Origin: Heliocidaris tuberculata
Lineage: Eukaryota > Echinodermata > Echinoidea > Camarodonta > Echinometridae
Reading direction: 5' to 3'
DNA length: 64,000 bases
Assembly: GCA_025618425.1 (NCBI GenBank)
Contig: CM046832.1
Coordinates: forward strand, 47,324,859 to 47,388,858
Shown: piece after piece, positions 20,003-31,500 of the stretch
How positions within the stretch are numbered: position 1 is the first letter of the stretch
How the letters are laid out: each line of letters starts with the position of its first letter
Notes under the pieces: model-generated
Database searches by the model: none
What the model was told of the DNA's origin: nothing
Seen by the model: the letters and a program-made list of their open reading frames with translations, nothing else
Made by a program: the position numbers and the translations under genes

Positions 20003-20716
20003 TTTTGATGTACTACACATTCCATGACGAAAAAATCATATCAAATATGCTATCATTTTAAAGGAGAAGAAACACACTTTCAAATGATACTAAACACAGC
20101 GATGATTATGCCACGAGAAGAGAGAGAGATATATAAGCAATCATACTTGAGTTTCCAAACTTTTTGGAGTTTTTTTTTTAGTGATGATGTTTAAAAGAAA
20201 TATGTCACACATAAACACTGAAGGTAAGCCACTTTGATTTTATTCCATCTCCTTCAAGTTCCAATCTTGCACAACATTACTTTCGTAAACGTTACATGTT
20301 TCAGTATACTAAATCAACTATAGAACATTGTATGATGGCTAATAGGATTATCTCCAACAAAAAAATATAGGGGGAAAATCAATTTCAAGGATTACTGTTC
20401 GTTAACAGTGGATAAAAGAGTTGAGAAAATCTTCCACTCTGATAGGAAATTGTCCAGCAGCCAATTTTGAGATCACATGCATTAAAAAAAGTAAGCTCTT
20501 TGCTAATTATATCATTTGCTGTTTTCATATTTGTTTACATAAATTGTCACATTTTCCTTCTGGTATTTGTTAAAGATCGGGTTGATTATACAATTCAAAA
20601 TTTGAGGTAGTTCTTGATTGACTCGTGTAGTACAAATATCAATTGTGTGGGCTGATGGTTAATACAGTGCTGCTGTAGCTTTTGAAATGTATGAGGGATG
20701 GTTAAATCATGTTGCT
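20003..20716 (+). other. Intergenic stretch
   Basis: No gene. The TTTTAAAGGAGAAGAAACAC at about 20057-20076 resembles one end of the element at 22624-23203 and may be a solo end. Confidence 0.4.
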
Positions 20717-20720
20717 TTAA

Positions 20721-21121
20721 GACCACCGCACACCTTACGATCGGTCTGCGATCCGACTGTGAAATAAATCGCTATGGCATCAAATATTGACATTTTAACA
20801 AATGAAATCTACCCTATTCAGGTTCTGAAAATTAATATGTATACTAAACATATGGTTTTGGTGAGGTGTCAGCTTTCTACAGGGAATAAGGGCAAAATTA
20901 GTTTCAAATCGTAGGCAGTCGTACGATTTTTGTGACGTCACTACGTCGGAGCCGATTTGGCCATTCCACCGACTAGAAAACTCGACAAAGGTCGTATTAT
21001 CGAGTTTACTATCTGTATGACTATTCAGACCCTCAATCAAAAATATTTTTCGTTTTTAAATGATTTGTCAAACAATATATGAAATCGGATCGCAGACCGA
21101 TCGCAAGGTGTGCGGTGGCCT
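20721..21121. mobile_element. TTAA-flanked MITE GRCCACCGCACACC (copy 1)
   Basis: Inverted ends of about 36 bp (GACCACCGCACACCTTACGA TCGGTCTGCGATCCGA, one or two mismatches) lie between TTAA copies at 20717-20720 and 21122-21125. The TTAA duplication suggests piggyBac-type mobilisation; the superfamily is inferred. Confidence 0.85.
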
Positions 21122-21125
21122 TTAA

Positions 21126-22619
21126 TGCAGCATAGCCACGAGGATGGTCTAAAAATGGTCTACATGAAAAAATCAGGCAACAGATATTATACTATATATG
21201 TCCTTTTTTGATGGGGGGATAGGATAAGAGGAATATTTAACTCTACGGTTTATGGAAAATAAATGTAATATATAATAATGTATTTTTCTAAACCCAATTT
21301 GGAACCATTCCATTGATACTGGAATTTGACAAGGGATGATATGCATAAAAGTATGACATCAAATAGAAATCTGAAAATAATTTTTTTTTTCTGTATGATG
21401 GAGATGGAAAATTGGAAAAACATTTGCTGGGACAGGGGTTTCCATAAATATTGATATTATTCATTTTGGTACAAAATGCTGGCAATCCAAAGAGAAACTT
21501 ACCGTCTCTAACTAGTCTAAATCAAGAAGGGCATAAATCATCTTTAAACCATAATTGTCTGATTTTAAAAATGACTGATTATTAGGAATAAGAAATGAAA
21601 GTACTTGTAGGTAATAAAATGTATATTTACATTTATTATAAGTTTGCTTTCTGATATAACAAATATGTACAATCATATTGTTAATTACAATATTCACATC
21701 ACAATGAATATTATTCAATTTCATCTTCATTGCATTTTTAGTCTACTTCTCACTCGTGCCCCCACATTCTCTTCCGTCATACTCATAAAAATGCAATGTA
21801 TATTTGCAAATAATCAGACCCGGATAATATGATATACCTCCTACTCGGAGCTTACAGCCTGCATGTATTATAGCGTTTGCAGGTACATGTCCTCAAAATT
21901 CATTTTGCCACATTTGTTTATAGGCTGATTGATAAATGATAAGATAAAGCTACAAATGTAGTTGATTTTTTTAAAGTGAGAAAATATGCAAATGATAGGT
22001 GAAAAAACAGTCGACCCTTTGCCTTTTCTCTCTTTTTTTTTTCGTAGGTCTTTTCATGTCCACTGTGGCTCAGCTTTTTGGAAGTCATATATTATCCAAA
22101 TTATAAAAAGGCCCAAACTGTATTTCATTATATGCTATTGTTAGTCTGACAATTGTAGGTACCACAGCTGGTCTTCTAATAATTTTTCTTTTTCTTAAGT
22201 TTTAAAGCATAGAATTCGTATTTTCATGCTTAGCATTATGATATGGAAGAGATTATTGTTACCTATGATTCTTTAAGGGAATATGACCTTATAAGCAATG
22301 TTAACATTTAATACAATCATTACAGTCATATTTGGACGCCAATTTGGCATGCTTTACCAAATAATTTGCCTTTCATAATTCATAAACTTACGAAATCTAA
22401 ATCATTTTCACATTAATACTTTATTATGACAAGTTTATTTTACTTAATAACTTTTTGCAGGGAGATCATAAGAGAAAAAGAATACCTATTCAGGCTTATT
22501 TGTATTACGATAAGAGATGTCACTGGCAAAAGACCTATTGACATCGTTCACCATTGCTAGCCAAAAGGAGAACGCAGAAAACATTCTGATATGCTACGTC
22601 ACGTTTTGACAAGCCACCT
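21126..22619 (+). other. Intergenic stretch between the convergent genes
   Basis: AT-rich. No gene, RNA or repeat recognised apart from the candidate minus-strand AATAAA sites. Confidence 0.5.
22420..22439 (-). terminator. Candidate poly(A) signals of the PDE gene (copy 1)
   Basis: Two minus-strand AATAAA hexamers occur here, the first I noticed past the PDE stop. They imply a 3' UTR of about 1.7 kb that would include several foldback elements. Speculative. Confidence 0.25.
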
Positions 22620-22623
22620 TTAA

Positions 22624-23203
22624 AGGAGAATGAAACACTGGGGAAATATCCATTTTAATGAAAAGAGAAGATAGAGAGAAGCAATTTTTAAAAAGTTCCA
22701 TCAAAGTCGGTTACGAAATTAAAAAGTTATGAAAGTGTGAAAAGTCTCAATTTACTTTCTATGGCGATCCTCAAATTGGCAATGTTGCTTCAAAATGGCA
22801 GGTTTAGTAGTACAACTTTCAATATGTTTTGTACACAAAATTTCATATTTTCTCCATTATCTCTAAAGATGCTGCTTGTCTTTTTGTGAACTCAACATAT
22901 GTTTCGTCAAATACATTTTCCCATGATATATCTTGAACTAAGAAGGAGACAAGCTGCACCTTGAGAGATAATGGGGAAAATATGAAATTTTGTGTAGAAA
23001 AGATATGGAAAGTTGCACTACTAAACCAGTCACTTTGAAGTAACATTGCCAATTTGAGGATCGCCATAGAAATTAAATTGAGACTTTTCAAACTTTCTCA
23101 TTTCGTAACCGATTTTAATGGAACTTTTTAAAAATTGTCTCTCTCTCTCTCTCTCTCCTCTCTTTTCATTAAAATTAATTTTTCCCCAGGGTTTCATTCT
23201 CCT
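22624..23203. mobile_element. TTAA-flanked long foldback AGGAGAATGAAAC (copy 1)
   Basis: TTAA|AGGAGAATGAAACACTGGGG on the left and CCAGGGTTTCATTCTCCT|TTAA on the right. The arms pair for more than 200 bp (TCGGTTACGAAAT, GGCGATCCTCAAATTGGCAA, AAAATTTCATATTTTC and their inverses) around a short loop. A (CT)n tract lies in the right arm. Confidence 0.88.
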
Positions 23204-23280
23204 TTAATGAGTACTACGATGCAGTATACTGATTTTAATGGTTTTCTGTATGACCTAACATTGTTCACTCTAATGGTCCA

Positions 23281-23409
23281 TGGGCCGGTAACATAAAGAG
23301 ATACAATCAATCTTACGATCAATTGTAACTCTTCAGTACATGGTTTGCCATAGACTTACGATTGATACCAATCGTAAGATTGATTTATCTCTTTATGTTA
23401 CAGGCCCCT
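23281..23409. mobile_element. Foldback MITE GTAACATAAAGAGATA (copy 1)
   Basis: GGGCCGGTAACATAAAGAGA and the ATCAATCTTACGAT block face their inverse, ending TCTTTATGTTACAGGCCCC. It abuts the next foldback directly. Confidence 0.85.
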
Positions 23410-23547
23410 GGGGAGCGTTTCATCAAGCGTTTTGTCAGTGATTTTTACTGACAAATTTGCTCTCAGCCAATCAGATGCAAGGATTTCAGTAGCTTATAAC
23501 AGTTGTCTGTAAAAATCATTGACAAAACGCTTGATGAAACGCTCCCC
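23410..23547. mobile_element. Foldback MITE GGGGAGCGTTTCATCAAGCG (copy 1)
   Basis: The ends GGGGAGCGTTTCATCAAGCG and CGCTTGATGAAACGCTCCCC are perfect inverses. The interior CTCTCAGCCAATCAGATGCA matches the element at 28966-29100 in the other orientation. Confidence 0.92.
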
Positions 23548-23825
23548 TGGTATCATACCATGCCGTCAAGAGTCACCGTGGTCATGTTGGTAAAGGGACG
23601 AGAACACTTTGTGGGAGGGCGGGGGGGGGGGGCTTCAAAATTATTTCTTTTATGGTATTTAAGTTGTTAATTCAAACTGATTCAGTTACTGCATGCGGAG
23701 TGCATTATCAGGTCACTTGGTCAGTTATCGGTATTTGTATTAGTTGTGTATTTCAGTAAAGAAAAATGATCACAAAATAACCCATGCATTTTACCTTACT
23801 TTCTGTCCCCTCTTGCTCTCTCATT

Positions 23826-23878
23826 ATCTCTCTCTCTCTCTCTCACTTTCTCACTCTTCCTTACATTCTTTATCTCTA

Positions 23879-23918
<40 letters not shown>

Positions 23919-23943
23919 TCTCTTCCTCTCTTACTCTTTACAG
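23826..23943 (+). repeat. (CT)n microsatellite cluster (copy 1)
   Basis: Interrupted TCTCTC tracts. Confidence 0.95.
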
Positions 23944-24175
23944 CTCATATTCACTGTTTTCATGATTTGTGCAAAGTCTCATTCATACACCCTCTGTTCT
24001 AAAACATGTCATTTTCATGTTCTGGATTCGTATTCCAGGTCAAAGTCCACAGACTTTCAAGTTTGATCCAAAGAGACTTGCTGTGGCATTTCCTTCTCCC
24101 ATATACCATTATCGTCTAAAGTTCCACATATTTTCCAATTATCTTGATCGGATATTGTTCATGTTTGTATGAAAA

Positions 24176-24316
24176 TTATACGCTTCCTTGCTTGGAGTTG
24201 TGATATGAACTCTTTTTCCTTCTCTTCCTCTGTTCGTTGAGGTCGTACCACTTCTGCCTGTTGGCTTGCACGCCGTCCAACATAGGTCGGAACTTGGATG
24301 ACACATGAACGAGAGA
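24176..24316 (-). CDS. PDE11A: PDE last exon, C-terminus and stop (copy 1)
   Basis: After a cacgcag acceptor it encodes [29 protein letters not shown], then a Lys/Arg-rich tail ending KQGSV and TAA. The MLDGVxxNRxKW block is the C-terminal hallmark of PDE5/6/11 catalytic domains. Confidence 0.93.
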   Translation of the reverse strand, partial: SLVHVSSKFRPMLDGVQANRQKWYDLNEQRKRRKKSSYHNSKQGSV

Positions 24317-25326
24317 CTGCGTGATATATAGAGGAGAATTAAAAAAAGACAGAATGGTATCCGTGAGATCACCGAAATACATTTTTCATAATAATGCTAT
24401 TACCGGTACATTCTATATAATATATGTAACGTCCCTACGTGCTTCCAAAGAGCTTTGTAAAATTATTACCCTAGCTTTTAGCTCCGCGGCAACCATTACC
24501 AACGCAAAGTGCATTTCAAGGATTCGGAGGTATACCCATTTATCTCACCAGGGGGCGTTTCATAAAGCTGTTTGTAAACTTATGCATGAATTTACGAATT
24601 ACTTAAATATGACAAGCCAAATGGGATGCTCAATCAGTTTTAACTGCATCAACTAAAGTTGAACTCTGCAGATGTAGATTAACATTCTTATTATAACAAA
24701 CATTTTTAATGCAAAGTATATTTTTTGCCATAATTTATTTGAGGTTATTGGAAATCAGTCAGGAAAAATTCTGGGCATCCTCTCTGGTACTTCATATTCA
24801 AGTCGTTCGTAAAGTCATGCGTAACTTTACGAACAGCTTTATGAAACACCCCCCCCCCCCCCCTGGGTCGAGGGTGGTAAATGTAGATTAATGTCATGCA
24901 AAGGTACAGTGGTGTGACATTTATATTCAACTGTTATGAACCAACATCTTTCAAAGGCCAAAGGGTCATTTATCCATTATCTACCGTAGGTGGATCCGGC
25001 CAGATGAAGAGATCCTTGAGAATTGGTGGAACTTTTCAAAATCATATTACAGAGATGAGAACAAAATGTCCGGGAAAATATTCGAAAAATGGTTCTACAA
25101 CTCATGCTACACATGCTCAGGAGAAAATTGCTCAGCGGTCAATAATTATATCCTATACACTAAACGCGTTCTTAACTCAAACCCTAGACCAAACACTAAA
25201 CCTATTAACCTAACCCTTTAACCTTAAACCTAACCTAAAACCATTTGCAACCCTAACCCTATATTTTTGAAGAAATTAATAAAGCCCAGAGCAATTGTCG
25301 TTGGAGGATATATATATATATATGGA

Positions 25327-25368
<42 letters not shown>

Positions 25369-25427
25369 AGCATATATATATATATATATATGGAGCATAT
25401 ATATATATATATATATATATATAGGGA

Positions 25428-25467
<40 letters not shown>

Positions 25468-25470
25468 AGC

Positions 25471-25502
<32 letters not shown>

Positions 25503-28500
25503 TAGAGTACCATCAAAATAAATCTGTAAATTTTATTCATATCTTTATAACTCTGGTTTCCTCAAGGCGTACGTCTTGTCATTTCAGGTCAAAATTATAG
25601 GGGAAAATCATATTACTAACCTCATAGAGTGGTATACAAACTCCATCAATGAAACCAAGCTGCATTTCAGGTAGCTCATCTTTTCTTCTCCGGTCAAACA
25701 TAGACTGAAACAACGTAAGAGTATAGGTAGAGCTTTTAACCAATTATTTCATAATGACTTTTCTTTTACACCTAAAACATGACATGCAGAAAATCCTACA
25801 ATGATAATAACTAAAAATATTAATTATCTAGGTTATGACCAAGAGCTCTTGCAAAAGACACTCTTTGTTTATATATTTTAAAGGTGCTGAAAGAAATCAG
25901 AAAACGTTCTGATAATACAATTAATCACTACTTTCTTTTAAATCATTCTAAAATCACTTAACAAAAATAACAAGCCATGATTACTTACTAAAAAAGTAAA
26001 GGTATATTTATATGTCAAGGCACACTCGGGTCATTTTTTGTGAAGGTTTCGCATAATTTTTTTTTTTAAGTTTGTATACAGGAGAACATGTTGACATTCA
26101 ATTTGTTATAATAATTAGTCAGGACATAGCATGAAAGTCTTCCCCATAAAGATGATGATCTAATTTCATAAGTGTTTATTTATCGTTCTGTCATTTAACT
26201 GAATTTTGTCTGTATCACGAAGCCATGCACTGTCAGGAGCGTCGCCGGAAGGAGTGGGTCTGTGGAGAGTGACAACCCCCACAGCCTTTTGAAAGGTCTG
26301 TCATCAAAGTTGAACTTTTCGTTTTATAGGCTGTCAAATAGATAACATTTTTCGTCTTTTTCTTTCTTTTTTTTTTACAGGGGGGGAGGGGGCTTGTGGG
26401 GGAATGTGAACATCTGTGCGGCAAATTTGGAAATCGACAACATATTTTATTCCTCCCTGGCAAATTAGAAAATCGGAGGACCTTTTTTTCTTGTTGCAAA
26501 ATTTTCAGCTACCTTATCGGCAAAGTTAGTCCGACATCCCCCTCCCCGCCCATTCAAAATGGTCAAGCAACGCTAGACCATTTTGCTTACCGTAGGTTCG
26601 ATCTTGAGTTCGTTCCGCTCCATATCACCCTGGTCAAAGAACTCACTCGTCACCAGTTCCGCAATCTAAAAGAAAAAGTTCCAAGATTTCATAAAGACGC
26701 AAAATTTGTCATGTCAATAAACTAATAAAAGTATGGAACGTTTCTGTGATACAGAGTCGGTGCTCAAAAAATGCAGAATTCAAACTGCATCTTGGTAGAT
26801 TTGTTCCCATTGATATAGCTAGGTAAAAATGTGCAAAGGTTACAAGTAATAGACAATATCTGTGTTTTCTTTGTATCGGTAGGTAAAAATCTAGCAAGGG
26901 CGATTTTCAATCAAATGTGACAGCAGACGGTATACGTATCAAGATGTAGATAAACGGGGAGTGGGGTGAATTCCGCCAAAGAAGTGGGGAGGGAGGGCGA
27001 CGGACTATGTATGGGCATGCAGCCACACATATTGAAGACCCTCTGTAAGTTTAATTTATTTTTTGCCGGATCCTTAATACGGTTTCAACCAATACTGGAT
27101 ACGTCACTGCTCATTTGATTCATTGAAGTCTGAAGACCAGAAAAAAAGGAAGTAAATTCAATCAACTCTCCCCCAAAAAACGGCACAAACTTGATTCTTT
27201 GTGACTTGACTCACTTTCTGCTGTATCCGCCATGGTTTTGTGCTCGCAGCGACATCACTCGCCGTCATCAACATCGACCTGGATAGCGGTGAGATAAGAA
27301 TGATTGTCTTATTCAATACGGTGTGATGCACCTCGCAGATGATGAATTCATTCACTCTGTCTGTGCCTTGAGCGGCTAATCCCGCCAAAGAATAGAGATA
27401 TTACACTCTAAATTTCGACTAACTTAAGCTATTTCTCTTTTCCAAGAGCAGAATATATATTGTGAAGGTTGTTCCAGTTGAAGATAACTAAAGCCAAATT
27501 CAACAATGAGGGAAAGAAGTAAAACTCTATAAATTTCACACTAGATAGTTAATTGATGATAACTTTTAAAAATAAACAAAACATAAAAAGCTTGTGGCAC
27601 AGAAGGGTTAAGAAAAGTTGGAAAATTTTAAGTTCCTGCATGCAAGGTTAGAACTAAAGTTCCATGCTTTAAGGAAATGTTTTTCGTAATCGACTTTTAA
27701 AATATCCAAGATACATGCAATACAGTGAATTCAATGAAAAAAAAAACATTATAAACCTAGTCCCCATGAATATTATGCAGTGACTGAGAAGAAAGTCAAA
27801 ACTAAACCACTTTGGCTTTTAATATTTTTCTCAATAGATGCAATAAAACTGAATTCAATTATAAACCTCTGCCCCATAAATATTATACAGGGATTGAAAA
27901 GAAAGCCCGCACTAAGCCACTTTCAATATACATTGTAAACTGAAAACTGCTTTGACGCCTACATTTCAAACGTAGTTTTCATAAGTATAGACTATGATAA
28001 CAGCTGCATAATTGCTCGAATTCATACTGCTTTTTGTTTACTGAAAACGTGATTATGACTGGAAATTCTTAATATATCAGCTGAATATTTCTGTGCGTGG
28101 CTTTGATGCATATAAATGATTGAAAAAACATCATTACAACGTAGGATACTTTATATAAACATGGAATGTACAGTATTACACGTATTACACGTACATCGGA
28201 TGAGAATTACTGTTATCTTGTAGACGTTTAAGATGGCATTACGTTGTTGCTTAGTTACCTGAGAAGTTCTTTGTTTTGTGATGCAACCCAGTTATGTGTC
28301 TGTGTCCTGATCATCTCAAAAAATTGACCCCGGACCCTGAAAATAAAGACGATCACAAAAGAATAGTGAAAATCATATTCAAATAACAGTAAAGTAATAA
28401 ACTTGTAAGCCTATAGGCTTACAGACTTCTCAAAATGAGAGCAGTAAAGATGCTTCGCTTAGAAATTTTTATATGTCCTTCACACTGTAACAAAAGATTT

Positions 28501-31500
28501 TAGCACTCTTGATCTTTTCATATGCCTTATCATATTATACAAGGCCTTTCTTTGCCCACTATTTTAGCGACGAAAGCTGAAACAGTGAATTAATGCAACC
28601 TCATCAAACCAATGGTTTCCTAAACCAAAACGCTTCAACTATGACCCCTGTAAAACTTGAAGTAAAAAGGTATCAAGACTGGTCGCTGAAACTATCATGC
28701 AAAACTTGTCTCTAAAGCTTGCCGATCCAGGATTTAAGAATAAAAAGGGGGGCCACAATTCAGAAAAAAATTGACAAAGAAAGTCATCATGTCATCCACT
28801 TTTGGGGGTTGCATTTTTACTCCAAAATTCTCTGACAAGCATTCAATTTTTTATTTTATTTTAAAAGAGGGGGCCCATGTTTTAGGTTATATACCTAAGG
28901 TATACCACTTGGGTTTCCAAAAAAGGGGGTCACGGGCCGGTTGTGCCCCTTTGAATCGGCCAGGGACCCAATTCATGAAACTTGCTGTCACTGACAATTT
29001 ACAATTACTGTTATAAGCTACTGAAATCCTTGCATCTGATTGGCTGAGAGCAAATTTGTCGGTAAAAATCACTGACAAGACACTTGATGAAACGCCCCCC
29101 AGTGCTCTAAAGAAAGAAGCATACCGCATAAGAAGTAACAAGCGACAATACCAGGCCCTTTCTGTTTTAATTTTGAAGACCCTTGAGCGTTGGAGGAGGA
29201 GAATAAGAGAGGCTTACTTGAAGTGGAGGGCGAGGTCGGTTGAGATGATTGAATGCTTGAGGATATTCATCGCCTCGCTGTACTGCTCAGATGACAAGTT
29301 CCCGAAGATGTTATGACCCTGGAAGAAAGAAAGAAAGAATCAAACACTTGGATTTTAACTAGAACTTGAGTTACATCCCTGGGCCTACGGCACTTGGGGG
29401 AAAGTCTACACTGTCTTTTCAATGAAAGCTGATCTACAAGTGCGTGCGAATTAAGATAATTATGGGCCACTATGTAGTTATATTGTCTAATCATTATTAT
29501 ATTGAATGATAGGTGGATAGATGCATGACCATATCAGTGTTCAATAGTAATAGTACCCAGTGGCGTATCTAGGTATTCTGGCGCCCGGGGCAAACTATCA
29601 AATCAGTGCCCCCCCCCCCCCTCCCCCATGCCCAAACTAAGATTAATGAGCGCTTTATGAAATGATGGCACTACGTGAAAATGAGTTTTGATGCACAAAA
29701 CCCGGGGTTGTTAGCCCAAATTTAATGAATTATTGAATAAGCAAGGGAGCAACGCGACCGAGCGTCAGATTTTTTTTCCTTTTCACCCCTCAAATTAAAA
29801 TTTCTTATGTATGTCACCCTTAGAAAAACTCCAAGGGAATACAGCAACCTAGCAGTAGATTTTTTTTGTTGTTGTTGTTGTTGTTGTTGAAATTTTGAAC
29901 ATTCCTATTTTGAGGGCGCAATACGAATGAAAACCCTGAAAAATTTATAATTTCTTTCGAATGTTCTATACTTTGAAAGAACTTTTTATGCACTTATATC
30001 CTATCTGGGGCGCAAAATTTAACAAGCTCCTGCCTTATGCGGAGGGGGGTGGGGGGAATCAACTAGAGTCAATTAACGGTTCACACTTTTAAAAAAAATG
30101 GGGGATTGAAATAGCTAGATCCTAAACATAATTATGCAAATGAGCAGAGCGACCGAGCTTTAGATATTTTCGCATTTCAAACCCTATATCCTGTATATAA
30201 ACCACCATTTCTTCCGCATTTTGTCCTTGACTGGGGCGCAGATAACCCTCAAAGACCATAAATTTTCTTGTATTTCTTCCCCTTTTCTTTCTCTCTTTTG
30301 AGTTTTTTTGCGCCCCCTTCAAGTGCCCGGGGCACGTGTCCCCTCTGCCCCCCATAGATACGCCACTGAATTAGTATCCTCACCACCACACCGCCACCGC
30401 CACTATAAAAAAAAAGGGTCCTCAGCATTTTGGGGTCTCTTTTTAAGTCCAAAAATCTCTGACAAGGGTCTCTTCATGGTCTCTTTTTAACTACTTTTTA
30501 GCTACAGCACCCCAGCATCCTCAGCCTTCTAGGGGGTGCTGCTGCCCCTCAAAAAATTCTGGGGGTGCTGCAGCACCCCAGCACCCCCGGCTCCCAGGGG
30601 CCTTGTATCATATCAGTATCATCATCATCATCTTTGTTGTTGTCGTCGTCGTCGTCACCATCTTCAAAATAAATCCTCAACATTATCATCATCATACTTG
30701 TCATCATCACTGCCTTCACCATCACCATTATCATCATCATCATCATGACTATCGCAACAAGTGAATGAGTAAATTACGCAATGCGTAATAAATGTCACCG
30801 CCGGAAGTGCAGATCTGTGGAAATTAACTAGCCTGAACCTTAAAACTTCAGTGAAAAACTTTAGTGAATAAAATAATAATGTTACTGCATGCAAAAGAAG
30901 AGAATACCAACAATGCATGTATACAACTGAAATATAAAACATGAAAACATTATGAACCTTCAGCCATTTTGAATAAATTTGCATAAATTTGCATGAATAA
31001 TGAATTTCAAAATTCTGTGTAGAAGTTTGGAAGCCCCCACCCAGCCCTATCAGATAAAACAATCGGAATCAAAATCCGATGTGAAATAGAGGAGAAGTAG
31101 CATTTTTCGTCAATTTTGAATAAATTTGCATAAATTTGCATAATTAATGAATTTCAAAATTCTGTGTAGAAGTTTGGAAGCCCCCACCCAGCCCTATCAG
31201 ATAAAACAATCGGAATCAAAATCCGATGTGAAATAGAGGAGAAGTAGCATTTTTCGTCAATTTTGAATAAATTTGCATAAATTTGCATAATTAATGAATT
31301 TCACGATTCTGTGTAGAAGTTTGGAAGCTCTCACCAAGCCCTATCAGATAAAACAATCAGAATCAAAATCGGCCAAGAAATGACGGAGAAGTAGCATTTT
31401 CTAACATTTGAGCACACACGGACAGACGGACGGACGGACACACACACACACACACACACGCACACACGAACGGAGCCCGTTTCATAGTCCCTTCGCGAAC

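Larger units (their letters stand above)
1..29544 (+). repeat. Copy 1 of a large near-identical duplicated block
   Basis: This stretch is repeated in the same orientation at 34382-64000. Gene order, intron sequence and transposable-element insertions are the same in both. The offset drifts from 34381 at the left to 34456 at the right because of microsatellite indels and a 34-bp indel. Scattered single-base differences are of the order of one per several hundred bases by eye. Copy 1 continues alone to the N gap at 31668. Confidence 0.97.

Noticed and set aside
23744..24002. Open frames rich in Ser-Leu repeats
   Set aside because: These are translations of the (CT)n tract.
24321..24656. 111-codon plus-strand open frame
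   Set aside because: It overlaps a foldback element and lies next to the PDE last exon on the other strand. No homology recognised.
25230..25600. Open frames rich in Ile-Tyr repeats on both strands
   Set aside because: These are translations of the (TA)n array.
30967..31407. 147-bp repeats as a centromeric satellite
   Set aside because: Only three units are present, followed by a unique microsatellite and hairpin tail, which fits a mobile element better than a satellite array.
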